From NCBI RefSeq assembly GCF_901933205.1, contig NC_044601.1:44551376-44615375 (forward strand): a stretch of 64,000 nt of DNA. Direction: 5' to 3'. Positions 1 through 12,980 of the stretch are shown piece by piece. The notes beneath the pieces were generated by a model, which had not been told where the DNA came from, did not search any database, and was given only the letters and a program-made list of their open reading frames with translations. This DNA comes from Camarhynchus parvulus (Eukaryota > Chordata > Aves > Passeriformes > Thraupidae). How positions within the stretch are numbered: the stretch's first letter is position 1; the number at the start of each line of letters is the position of its first letter. A program made the position numbers and the translations under genes.

Positions 1-1073
1 GCTGCTGCCTGGCCTGACAACATAATGCCTGTCAGAGGAGATAAAGGCTGCAATTATCCACATAGATTAGTAAAGCCATGATTCCTGAGTTGTAACATGG
101 GTGGTATAGAGTCCACAACTGATAGATAAATGATGCCAAGGACAGACTGATTAGCAATGTATTGTGCACTAGCATGTTGCATCTTCTAAGTTCAAAATAT
201 CGTGAATTCAGCATGAAGGTTTCAAACAACTAATAGGGGCCTACATGGAATGCTCTTTTGAAAAAAGCGAAAATGTTATAATTCCTTTTTTTTTTTTATT
301 TTACTCTATCAGAATCACAAAATCTAGGGTGCCCTTGTCTATTTCTCTTGAGCCATGAAAATCCCAGCCTAAAACTTTTTTTAAAAGCCCTGAGATATTC
401 TACTCTAAGCATGCACTTCTTTCAAGCACATCACTTTTGCACATCTATAAGTGTGTCTACAGAGAGGCAAGCACATGCTGCCATCCCATGTTTCTAATTT
501 CCCACAACAGGTAACGGTGGAAGTTCCTGAGACCTGGCCATGACGTGTGGATGTCCTTTCCTCATTGCTGCTGCTATTTCCTTTTCTTTCATGTTTTTCA
601 GTGTCCTTTCCTCAGGAACAAATTCATTTAGTTAATAAGCACTGAATTTAGGGAATTTGTTGTAGGCTCCTCAGAGGGGATGGAGCCCTGATGTATACAA
701 GCATTGATAAGCCCAAATTCATCCTCAATGACAAAGGTACATTCATCTTCTAGAAAGAAAATTACAATCTAAATTTATCTGAAGTCAACAGTAAAGATCA
801 TCTGAATAGAGTGTTTAAGTTGCAAACTCATTTTCTGAACAGTGTGGAATCTTATTAACATGTCTGAGGGAAAGAAAACCACTGATATGAGATTCTGACC
901 ATCAAGCATTCACAAAATTCATTTAATTCAGAAAGATGGAAACACATGAACACAAGAATTTCAAGTGAAAGTGGCTTTCCTTCTTTCTGCCTTGTAAACA
1001 TCTCTGGTGACTTAAAAACTTGATGTGTGCATGTGTCCAGCAAAAGTTTGCATATGTGTGCATGCACACACTG

Positions 1074-1087
1074 CACACACACACACA
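1074..1087 (+). repeat. Short CA microsatellite
   Basis: Seven CA dinucleotides in a row, in a wider CA/TG-rich neighbourhood from about 1,023. Confidence 0.9.
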
Positions 1088-1390
1088 TACCTGCTCAAAT
1101 GAGTACCTGACAGGCTTTCGTTTCTGACAGGCAACATCAAACTCGATACAGAGCAGTTGTGACATGCTCACATCTGGCATGCAGGTCCAGGAAGCTGACA
1201 TGATATTCGCATTCTGCTGGAATGGGGAATGAAGTGATTTTTTTTTCCTGTCTTGAGGAATTGATTTTTATGGAAGGCTTTTCTCCACTGGGATCATGTG
1301 TGCAGTCTGTAACATCTAGCATGAGTTCATGCCTGAAAACTACTACCAAGGGTTTTGTATCTTGCTGCTGGCACTCAAGTTTTCCATAAA

Positions 1391-1435
1391 AACAAATATT
1401 GTGATTAGCTTTCATTTGAACAAATATTGTGATTA
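1391..1435 (+). repeat. 17-base direct repeat, 11-base spacer
   Basis: AACAAATATTGTGATTA occurs exactly at 1,391-1,407 and 1,419-1,435. It is probably a local duplication; nothing between the copies suggests a mobile element. Confidence 0.9.
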
Positions 1436-4400
1436 CCTTTAATTTTCTACTTCAGCCAGGGATGCTACTTCTGCCAAGCAAACACAAAGGTCAATGTGCT
1501 GTGTACAGGAATTGCACAATTGTTATAGAAATCTTCATGAGCTGTTGTTGAAGATAAAAAAACACCATGAACTTTTCTCATTATGTGTGCTGTATTAGTT
1601 GGAAAGATCCCAAGATTTCACAACGTTGCAAGCATGTCCAATGCATGCAATAGCCTAGTTCTGCATTTGAGAGCAGCAGCCTCCTATCCTTCAGCAGCAC
1701 TCTGACACTACTTTCCAAGCTCCCTCTCTTCTTCTTCAAAGCTCCCAGATTTTGAAACTGAAGTAATTAATCAGTTAGGGATCAATCACTAGTAAAATTT
1801 TATCAATATTTTCTCATCCGAAATTTTCAAAACCAATCGAAGGTAATAATCTTGCTTCAGCTGTGGTTCTTGAAATTCCCATACCTGTGAAATATGGACT
1901 CACCTCAGTACTGCCTGGCTAAAGAATTTTGGTTTTTAGAAGTCATGTCAAGACATGTCCCATGCTGATTTAAAAACACAAGAGAAAGATGGCTGTGAAT
2001 GGTTTTATTTATGTTCCTAACAAGTTTTAGGGGACTGTGTACATTCCCACACTCCCAATCACTTCTGCAAAAGCAATTTTTTGTGTTTGTCCTGTGTCTG
2101 ATGAACTTTAGGAAGAAAGTAAGTAACAGCAGCAAAAAATGTGCTTGTCAGCAAGTACTGCTTGTATGAAAATAACTTATATTTGTGCTAAATAAATTCC
2201 AGGGTCTCAGATTTTTCCTACTGTCCTCTCCAGTGGGCATGATATGAAGAAGGCACATTGCATACTGGATATCTTAGCCATAGCACTGTGGAGGGCTATG
2301 AACACTGTTTATATGGCCCTGTGTGAGGGTGCACTCAGGGTGCTGTGCAAGGAGAACAAGAGGCCTCTGGGGGTCCTCTGAAGGTCTGCCTGAGACTTCG
2401 AGTCCTATGGCGCATGGAAAGATGGAAGGACGTGAGTCTGCAAAGAGGAGTCAGCAGTACAGTCTAAGAATTGGCTGCAGTTGTGCAAAGGGTGACTGCC
2501 AAGGCCATACAGCAACCAGTGAGGTCAGGCCTCAGTGTTTCAGCTTGCAAACTCAGCACAGGCATCCTACTCCCTAAGAGGGCTGTTCACAGAGGAGTTT
2601 CCAACCTTACAGTCTTTAAAGGTCTGGCTATGCAAAGCCCCGCGAACTTGTCAGGGATACGGAGAAAGTCCTGTCTCAGACTGTGTATCAGAGGAAAGAC
2701 CTCCAGGGTGCCATCCCATCTAACACTTCTGTGATTCTCTGTATAAACATATGAACCATGCGACCATGCCACTTCAGACCTTAAATGTACAAGGTATTTC
2801 ACTTTCTTATTTAAAAGTTAAAGTCACATGTTTTCTGCTTAAATTCAGAGATGTTTTCTACCGTCCTCAGTGCAGGAGGTGTAGAGCAAACTCATCCTTC
2901 TGCCCCTTTTCAGGACTGTGCGTGTTCCAACAGATGTCCCTGCCAGAGGGACTTGCTGTCCTTTTAAGGCTCACGCTCTCTCTCTGATCTGTCAGGTCAT
3001 CGTTTGTGGAACTGGATTTTACCACTCTGAATGCAGCTGAAGACAAATCATGGTACAGTGTAGGAGTAATTTTTCTTCAGAGCAGTGACATATCTGCAGC
3101 TAGATGTCTCAGCAGCAGAATTCAGTCTGAGAGTTCATCAGGCTGTGACACAATTTTCTCAAGCAGGAATGAATCTTTTGTGCTGTGCACTAGGCTAAAA
3201 GAGAGTAAGGAAAGAGGACATTATGAAATAGTGGAGAAGTGTGTCCCTAACTTCTCACTAACCAGTTTGCACAAGATTTCTCAGATGCAGAAATTAATCT
3301 ACAGGGAAAGTGATGAAGCAAGATCACACCAACTCACAGGTGGAAATACCATAAATATGAGCACAGAGAGAGTATCTATATGTCATTTATATCTGTCTGT
3401 TTATCTATCAATCATCTCACCATGATACTTTCATAGCAACCTCAGAATTACAGTCCGTCCAATGCCTGCACCTTGATTGCTAAAAATCACTCTTACTTCT
3501 GTCAATCAGCTTTTGCAGCTACCACCAGCATGAACCCCTTTAATATAAACAAGCCGTGGTGGTTATCCACATGTGAATGTCTAAATCTGCCTTCTTGTTT
3601 ATTGACTTTTATAATTTTTATGTGTTTTCTTTCCAAGGGACAGTCCTCTGTGAAGACATGTTAGCTAAGTTTACAGTATAGAGAGAGGGAAAATGAGAAT
3701 AATCACCAGTGGGCAGAATTCCAGTTTCTACAGTTAAAGGGGATTACTTAAATTACATTAAATCTATGGCATACAAGAATACAAGTCAGGGTCAGTGACA
3801 AGAACAAAATGGTGGGAGATGGTCTGTCATTAGCGAAGCAGTGATAAGAGAGAGGAGAAGAACTTAGTGGCAAAGATACAGGAAGTAAAAAGCACCCCTT
3901 CAGAGAAGTGTTTGTGTCTAACTTTCCTTTAAGATTGTCACTGTGTAGCCTCTTAAAGTCATTCATTATCAGTTAAGATTCCCTAACTTTTGATGATGCT
4001 TTTCAGTTACCTCCCAAACTGATATGGTTGTTCATTGCCCTCCTTGTTTTGTGTTTTTTCCAGTTTTTATCTTCTTTATCATACTTTCTTTTAAAAAATA
4101 ATTTTAAATAAACATGAAGTTTTCAAATTAAATCCAGGTTATCTATTGCCTTTCATCCTTTCCAGGATGAGTAAATTCAAATCCAATACATTTTCTCTAG
4201 GACTTCATCTAAACGCGGCAGGCATCTCGCAATGGAAGGTATCAACAACCCGCCATGATTAATATCTATGCATTTTTCATGTATGACATGTGAGTTTTTT
4301 AACTCTATCTGCATTTAAACATGTAACTGTCATCACAAATGTCAGCCAGTTTCAAAGGAAATTCCAGAAGAAAGGAAAAAATTCCTTTTTTCCATGCTTT

Positions 4401-7400
4401 ATCTCTGTAAAAAGAGATTCTCTTGTCTTTTTCCTCCTTATTATTAGGTCTGAAAGAAATAAAATTCTAGACTGATATTTAGACTTCATACCTTTCTCAG
4501 AAAAGTCATCCTATTACCTTTCACAACTTGATACATGTGTGTTCACAGCATCAGGCTTTTTCTACAAAATTTACTGCAATTTTTTCCTAAGTAAAAGTAC
4601 CCCAGATGTGACACAAGGACACCTTAGCTTTAACCTTGATTTTACCCAAAGTTATTCTCTACCCACTACATAATTTTCTCTTTGGCTTTTGGTTACACTT
4701 CTTGTGTAAGAAGTACTTTCATGGCAGGAGTCGGCACAGCCATTACTGAGCTGTGATTGCAATGAGACACCTGCATTTTCTGTGCTCTTAAGATGGAATT
4801 TCAATATGTGCAAAAAACCACCATCTCAGTTGAAGGGTATGGAAAAAACTCCCTTACTTTATAAGTGGATGGCTATTTTAGCTCTGGCTGCTGTCACTAA
4901 AAGGGTCCAGCAAATGTGTCTCTAAAAATACAGAGATTATTTTTCACCTATAAATAGATGCTTTGAGAAATGAATACAAACCTCAGAGAGATTCTAACTG
5001 TCACAGGCACATGTAATGGCTTGCCTGTGGTAGTTGTAAGCCACCTTGCACTTAGAGCAAGCAGTAAGAATGTGCAGCTGGGTGATGGATAACCACTGAT
5101 AGCTGTGTGCTCAGCCCTTTTGCTCAGGATCACTTGTCTGTGTATCTGGCCTCAGTCTTTTGAGCAAAATAGAGCAAAATAGAGCTTCAGCCACAGACAG
5201 TATGTCAGCCCAGCCAGCAAAATGGTGAGGGGCAACTCTACCAGGCCAAGAAGATTCAGGCCCATAGTACACCCAGCCTTTCAAAACATACATGAAATTC
5301 TGGGATAAGCACAAGGCCAGTGCTTGTCTGCTGGTCTATGGCATCTTCTTTACAGAAAAGGTCAAATAAATCAACTAGTCACAACCTGAACTGTATTTTC
5401 ATCTCTTGCTGTGGTTTAGAAAGATGCACAAATTTTCCTAAGCATATATCTCCAAGGTAATGGCAGTGCTTTCTCCTGAGCAAGACACAGACTCCAAATG
5501 GCAGATTACTATTGGAGAATTTCCATTTTATTTCTCAAACAACAACAAACTGCCTAGGAACTATAAATGCTGCTCATTACAGGAACTGAAATAACCAAAA
5601 TTTTAAAAATAGTCATGCTTGCTATTTTTACACAAAAATGCAGGTATGCCAGGAACTCCTAAAAGTGCATGAGGGATTTTGCTAAAACTTGTTGATTTAT
5701 GTGGAAAAAAAATGAAATGGTAGAGCCTTACAAATGCCTCAGATCAATACTGAGCTTGGCTTGCTGTGGCTCACAAAGGAAGGTGGGGTTAGAAAAAAAC
5801 AGGAGCTGCTGATTCCTCTCTCTGTTGCTAAAGTGCTAGCTCATGTGTTTCTATTAACATCAGTAGTATTTTTAGAAATGTTCCATGTTACTCTTTTCAC
5901 TTACCCTTTCAAACATATTTGTTTTCTCTTGACCTATTGGCTGAACTGCAGTTACTGTTTTCACCTCTTACAGAAAAAAATACTTACTTGTGGAGATACT
6001 GCAGCTTTCCTCTTGATGTCTCCTGTCTGTAAACTTAGGGAAGTTTATCATTAAAACCGTGTCTGCTGTCCTTTCTTCTGATTATCACTGTTTCTTAGTC
6101 CTTAACTTTCACAGGGCCAATTAATTTTCAGCGTCTTGTCTGGTGCAGTGTGCTCAGAGAGAATTTTTTGTGCTTATAAATATTTTAATTAAAGGTTAAC
6201 TCAAATATCAGGGTTTAACAGCCTCTAGAACTCAATTTACAATATGTCTGACCTGACTAATCATGCTGTGGGCTAATTAGCAACATGACAGGCACAGCCC
6301 TAGTTGGGGGAATGATGGAAGAGGCAGGAGCTGTTTCCTGTGTAGGGAACACAGTTTGTTCAGTGATGCTGGGAGAAGCACAGCTTTCCTTGGGGTAGAA
6401 GTCAGTGTTGTGAAAGATCAGGTGCAATGAACATTATAGTTTAGCCTAGTGTCTGTGAAAGCTTCCTTCCTGAACCAGCTTTTGGGATTTTTCTTTCAGC
6501 AAAACCTCCCCTTCTTTATGGACATATTCTGGGTCAATAAAAATCTGATTTTTTTTATAGGGAAGAGGCAGTTTCCCTTAGTTTCTGGACTGAAGACACT
6601 ATAGCTATATCCACTTGGAAATGAGATGGTGGTTTTGGATTAGGTCTTTGAAGGAAAAAAAGCCAGAAGAGTCCAGAAAAATGTAAATTTGCTTGGGATT
6701 GAAAATAGAGTTATGAGGAAGGAAGATAGGACATATCTACTTGTGATGCTGTGTAATTCCTGATTACCACATGCTGGTTATTCTGCCAAATTTTATTTCC
6801 ATTTTTCAAAGGGTATATGGCAAAAATTAGAGAAACCCAGTCAGAGGCAGGGGATGACCAGAGGAAGGGCAGCCACTGCCCAAGGAATGAGAGGGTTTTA
6901 CCTTGGAGATGAGCTGACAGGGTGTTGTTGAGAGGGCTCTGTAGACACTGAAAAACACCAGTATGTGGGCAGAAGAAAAAAACTCAATGCCTCTTTCATC
7001 ACATGCTGTGCCACAGGAATGTGGATCTTCATGTGACCTGCAGCTGAGCATGGGAGCTCCTGGGCACAGGAGTAGCAGCAGGTAGGTGCTAAATTCCCAC
7101 AGTAATGTAAAAGGCACTGAGCTTCTCTAAATAAAAACCACTGGAAGCTGCTAATGACAAACCCTGGAAGCTGCCCTGACTGACAACACCCTGTGCTGCC
7201 AGTTCCTCCCAGGACAGCGTTCAGGGGCAGCTTCTCAACACACTCACTTTGCCCTGCCCTGAGCACTGGATTTTGGCATCTGCCAATCATGGGACACAAG
7301 ATGAGATGAACATTTGGTCTAGCCTAGTACAGCACTTGCTGTACAATAATTTAATGAAATTCTTTACCTGCTTTGTTTTGCTGTTTGTTGGGAGAAAATG

Positions 7401-9301
7401 TGTTTTCCAGAGAGAAAGATTTTATTTGAAAAAACAAAGCTGTTTCAAAGGACAAAAATAAATAATAGCTGAAACCTCAGTGAAATGTTTAGAATTTACT
7501 CTTAGCATATTTTTTCCCCAGCATCAGGCAGATGCTTTGTAAGTTGAGTGGGGCAGTCACTGGGAGAGCCCTGATTGCCTGCTTATTCAGACAAGTGGGA
7601 TGTTTCTGAATTCCTAAACACTTATGTTGTAAAAGCCTATTAAATACTGTTCTAACACTTAGTAAGAAAGGGTTCTCCACAAAGGACCCCAGTTTTTTTC
7701 AGTGGGAAATGAAAACCAACCATTCTTCCCTTAAAGAGCTTTTTCAATGGACATACCTTTTTTCTATGTGCACAGTACTAACTAGACTGCTACCAGCTGA
7801 ACTGCCCCTCAGACATGCAAGTATAAAACACAACCAGCATTATACCAAGAGCTGTGTAGAACACAGAATACAAGGTCTGTATTTTTCTCAAAAAATTGAA
7901 CTTACAGGATAGCCAGTCAAGAATTTTGCATTGATTGTAAAAGGGAAAAGAAATCTGTCAAGATAGAAAATCCTGTATTCCCTGTGGAATCAAAGTGGTT
8001 TTTAGACTTCAGCATACACAGAGAAGGTAAGGCTCTAACTCCTGTTACACTGGAGTGAAGACAGTTTACTATAAAGAATATTAATGAAGCTATAAAGATG
8101 CAGTGCCATAGAACCATATCAGGCTACCTTTGTGGCAATGGGCACAGCTCAGGATCTGACATGAAGTGCAGTCAGGGAAGTTGTTGGAATCAGCTGTAGG
8201 TACTCAAAAACTGTAAGTCCCTAGATTTACCTAAAACTACTCTCAAATTGATAAAAGAAAAGACAAGAGATGGGATCAGATGCTCATATCCTCATCAACA
8301 TGTTTTCTACGGGCTTGGTTCGAGGAGGCTGCTATTTTCCTTTTGGAAAATTCCTAAGGGAGGGTGAGAATGGTAAACAGCACCTGCTTCAGCACAGGGA
8401 CAGGCAAGGAGTACTGTATTCCCTGTGGAGTACAGCCTGCAATTAAAAGCTTCTGTGGCTGTTGAAGGAGAACTGAAATGGCTCTATAGCCTCTGTCCTG
8501 TCATCTGACTATACAGAGTACCCTGCTTTCACAGATTTTAGGAATCGGGGCCACACGTCTTTTAATGGCTGAAGGATACTGCAAGGCTTTCAACTGCAGG
8601 CATGCAAATGGTTGAGGCTCTTGTTTCTTACTCATGTTAGATAGGCTGTGGTGGGAGTGCATCCTGTGCTGACAGCAGCAAAGGTCACTTGAGCAGGCCT
8701 AGGAGTCCAGATCCTCTGGGATTTGCAGCAGTGAGAGGGTCTGTGTATTAAGTCTTCTGCAAACTCCATCAGGTTTGAATGCATAGATCAATGATGAAAA
8801 TCTTGTTGGCGCACGACAAAACTCACTGCTACTGTGAGGGCAGGTGGCCAGCTGTCCACAGAAGCATGAGGCTATAGCCTTGTCACTGAGATTTATGGTC
8901 TTAACATGATGTATTTATGAATCAAAAATAGATGTCTGCCAATTGCAAAGGGAAGTGAAAAGCCATCCTTCCTAATAGAAGCAGAATTTTCTCTGGTAAC
9001 ATTTTTGCAAGAATTAATGACATTTTTCTAGACAAGTCTCTGGTGCAGTTACCTGCTCTTTTGGGAGCCATGCAGAACATTTTGTTACTCTCCTTAATGT
9101 CTCACTGTACTCACTGATGGTGTTTTGTTTACATGCATGTAGTCTTTGCTCCAAAGAGCTGATGGGTTTATATGTGAAGAGTGCAAACATTTAGATTTCC
9201 TAGTGAAGAAGGACACTCAGCCGTAAAGTTTGCCAGGTATGTTTTGTGACCAGGTCTGTAGTCCTAATAACTGCTACAGTCTTTTGGTGCCTTGTTGAAC
9301 C

Positions 9302-9321
9302 TTTTTTTTTTTTTTTTTTTT
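9302..9321. repeat. 20-base T homopolymer
   Basis: An uninterrupted T run. On the minus strand it could be the poly-A tail of an old retrocopy, but no recognisable gene copy lies beside it. Confidence 0.9.
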
Positions 9322-12300
9322 GCTAACATAGCATTTGCTTTGAAATTGTTTTTCTCCCCTAAGCTTTTGATTTTTTACGGCACTGGATAATTTCTAGTTT
9401 CTTATCCCTGGCAATGACTACACTGTACTCTTTCTATATTTCCACGACATTTTTATTTCCGGTTTTTGGAAGCTCTGTGCTAGATTTTCACATTTTCCAA
9501 AGGCCCTTTTTGGGAAGAAACTCCTTGAAGGTGTGTGGCTTTTTCTAACAAGTACCTACCTACTTCTGGTGGCCACGCAACAGGGACAAACTGTGCTTAA
9601 GCATTTGTATACTGGACTCTATCACACTGCACATTGCTCATTGCTAAGAGGTGTGGGAGAAGGAGGAAAACTGGGAAGATAGTGATAATGAGCAGGAGGA
9701 GGCCTGATGAAGGAGAGCTGACAGGTGATAATGACTGGTATCATTAGAGTATGGATGAGGGAAGAGAAAGGAAATGAGGGAGCATCTGGAGGTGGTCTGA
9801 CACTTTTGCAGCAGCTGGGTGTCTGGAGCCATGCTAGTGTTTGTTGCCTGTAAACAAAGAGGCCTCAAGGGACACCAGCAATGGTCTTGAGGGCAGGTGG
9901 TCTCAGGGGAGGAGGAAAGTGGCTGAGCTCTGCAATGCCCTTGGCCCAAGGTCCCAGCAGGCAGGGTTCTCTTTCCCAGACTTCTCACTGTCTTCTGAGC
10001 TTTCCTTAGGCTTGCTGGTTTGATCTTTCCCCTGGTGGTATTTGTGTTTACCGTCTGCACTTGTTTGTGGCAGGTTGAACCTTTTGCCTCTTCCAGTGGT
10101 GCACAGAGGCTAGCAGCCTGCTCCAGGGATCCAGCTCTCTTCAGGCTGTTTCCTGGCACTGTCAACAGAGAAGAATGCGGGGGTTGTCCTGTGGGAGCAC
10201 TGTGCTGTGCCCAGCCTCTCTGGCAGCCCTCTACAACCACTGCTCTAAGCGGTGTGTCACACAGACCTGGAAGTCAGATCTGCAGCTGCTGCTGTCATGA
10301 TTTTTAAGTAGGCCATAGAAATTAGCTGAGTTATTCCTACCTTTAGAGCTTAACTCCTGACACATCTTCAAAGGAAAAAAAGGGAGTTTTGATAAAACAT
10401 TGAAGTGAGAACATTGGCCTAGAAAATTGCTCTATTGGTTACTGTTTTTTAAACAGGAGGCTTTTTTTACTGTGGATTCAGCTGGTTTCTGCTTCCTAGC
10501 CATTTGATCTTGTTAAGCCCCTGCCTGCTCGTAGTAATTACCTGTCCATGCAGAAATTCCTGGACAGGGAGCAAGTCACCCCTCAGTCTTTCCTTGCCTA
10601 AATTGACTAGACTGTGCTTCTTCAGTAAATAGCTTCTCCTGGACTTCCTGTCATTCTCCTTGTTTTCCTCTGAGCTCTTTTCAGTGCTGCAATGTGTCCA
10701 TCACAGCGGTTCCCAGCAGAAGTGTGGGATTCCATACTTTCTGTACAAACACCACATATAGCTTTGAAGTAACACATGCCTACTTCTCCTGATAGTTCTG
10801 TGTTTGTTGCTTGTTTTGCTAGGTTTGCTGGAAGGGCAGGGCCAGTGGGTTAACCTACTTGACTCTGAATCTTTTTGAATCCCGTGCTTCCAAACTATTC
10901 CTGTATTTGTGTGTCCTATGGCCTTCAATCTGAGACCTTATCTATAGATATAATGAAATATGTTAGTTTGAAATTGTCTTTCCACTGGAATACAGATCTG
11001 ACAGTAGTCATAACCTCATTTATTCACCAGTCCATCTATTCTGCTTCAACTTCCAACTTTTCCAGCTGTATGTTTGTCATCATCTAAATGAAAATACATC
11101 AAATAGCATTGGACTGTGAACAGATTCCTTTGGCCCATCGGAAATGCCTCCATTTATCATCTGTCTTTGTAACTTCAAGGTCTAACAGCAGGCAGACATC
11201 TGAATATGAATCTGCCAAGCTGATACACAAAGGTATCACAGACCAAGTTTATATTGGTGGGTAGGGGTTATCCAGTACCTCATTCAAAACTGGCCTGAAA
11301 ACTCTGCTGAAGTAAAGCTTGGTAGAGATCCAGGATCTGCATATTTCTTAATTCATTCCAGTCTTCAGACCATAGCCAGTTGGCTATGGTTGAGGAACAG
11401 TAATTTTCCAGTAGTTAAACAATGAAGTATGCATGGAGGCATCATAAGAGCTGTGGTGTCTCTGAGGAAGGTATGAGGACAGAAATGCTGGCTTCCTAGG
11501 CTTGCCTTTCTGTGCAAGACAGAGACACAGTTTAGGCCAGTTGGTCAGATGCCCGACTGATCTGAGCTCCTTGCCTAGCTCCTGGGACTGCTCACACCCA
11601 GATATCTGAGACCAACCAGTGCTGGTTAGTTCTGTCCCCTCTGCCCTCCAGCTCCACCATATGGGCATGAAGGACCCAACCTGGCCCCAGGAATGTTTCT
11701 CCTTCTGCTGATGCTTTCTGCACTGTGCACAGAGGGTGCAGAGGGCAACCTGCAACTCTGGGTGAAAGTAAAGGCTTGGTAGCCCTTGCAGAACTAAGCA
11801 GGTAAAAGCTTGCTTGGATGCAAGAAGGTCAGCTGGCATACTGGAGAGTCTGGGGATGAAGAGGGGCTGGAAAAGATAAACAAGCAGCAATACACATGGT
11901 GACAGTACCATTTGAGGATCAGCAAGGAAGCTTGAGCCTGTGTGGTAGAGCAGCTGGACATGAGGCTGAGGGAGCAGGCTGGATTGGGGGAACAGGTTGT
12001 TTTGAGCTGGAAGCTGTGTTGAAGGAGTGGAAAACATCCAGAGAATTTCATTAAATAATCCTGTACTTCTGAATACGTAATTCTTTATTCATGCAAATGT
12101 CCCAAGAAACCCTTGAGAAAAAAAAAAAAGGGGTAAAAGAGGGAGCCCTTCACTGTGAGAAAAGAGGGAGCCCAGACAGCATATCAGAAACTTCTAACAA
12201 AAGTCCTCTATTCCTTTCAGTGAAAAGAAATAAAAGAAAAAACAGATTCGGGAACTGAGAGGTGAAAATTTGAACAAAGGTGAAGTTCAGTGGGTTTGTG

Positions 12301-12853
12301 CCATTGAATGATTTATATCTTCTCAGTCTGTCATGGTGAAGATAATAAAATAGAAATAGGTCACCATGGATTACAGGGAAATCATCACTGGAAGGTTACA
12401 TACACTGTGTTTTTCTTAATGTATTTACTGAGCGCTTCACTGACTCAAGGGATTTTGCACATATCAGTGCTTTTTATGATGTTTTACCTTTTATGTGACA
12501 ACTCTATTACCTACAAAGTCAATGCAAACAGCTAGTGCTTTTTTCTCTGTAGACACTGAGTTTTGAATTACTGGCCATCAAACTGTGACCTGCTGGACTT
12601 TTATGCATGTGATCTCTTCACCTCTCCTTCCCAATGAGCAGTGGATTGACAGCTATTTTTGTACTCAGCTTTACTATACCTATCCTTCAATGTGCGTTCT
12701 TCCGCAGTGATAAGATGTTGCTATTAAAACTGAAGCTCAAACAGACTGAAATGATTGATCATTTCTCACTTGTAGAAATCAATTTCCAAGTAAACCCTAC
12801 CATTTTACTCCATTCAGTGGTGGAAAAGCAAACCTGAAGAAATAATATTAATT

Positions 12854-12980
12854 AAAACAACAACAACAAAAACAACAAAACCAAAACCCAACATCAAAAA
12901 TAAAAACAAAACCAAAAAATCCCAACCAACCAAACAAAAAACACCTCACAACAGCAAAACTACACACCCACACACAACAA
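12854..12980. repeat. A/C-rich low-complexity tract
   Basis: About 125 bases made almost only of A and C, dominated by CAA and CAAAA units with a CACACA end near 12,963-12,976. It is simple-sequence DNA with no coding sense. Confidence 0.9.
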
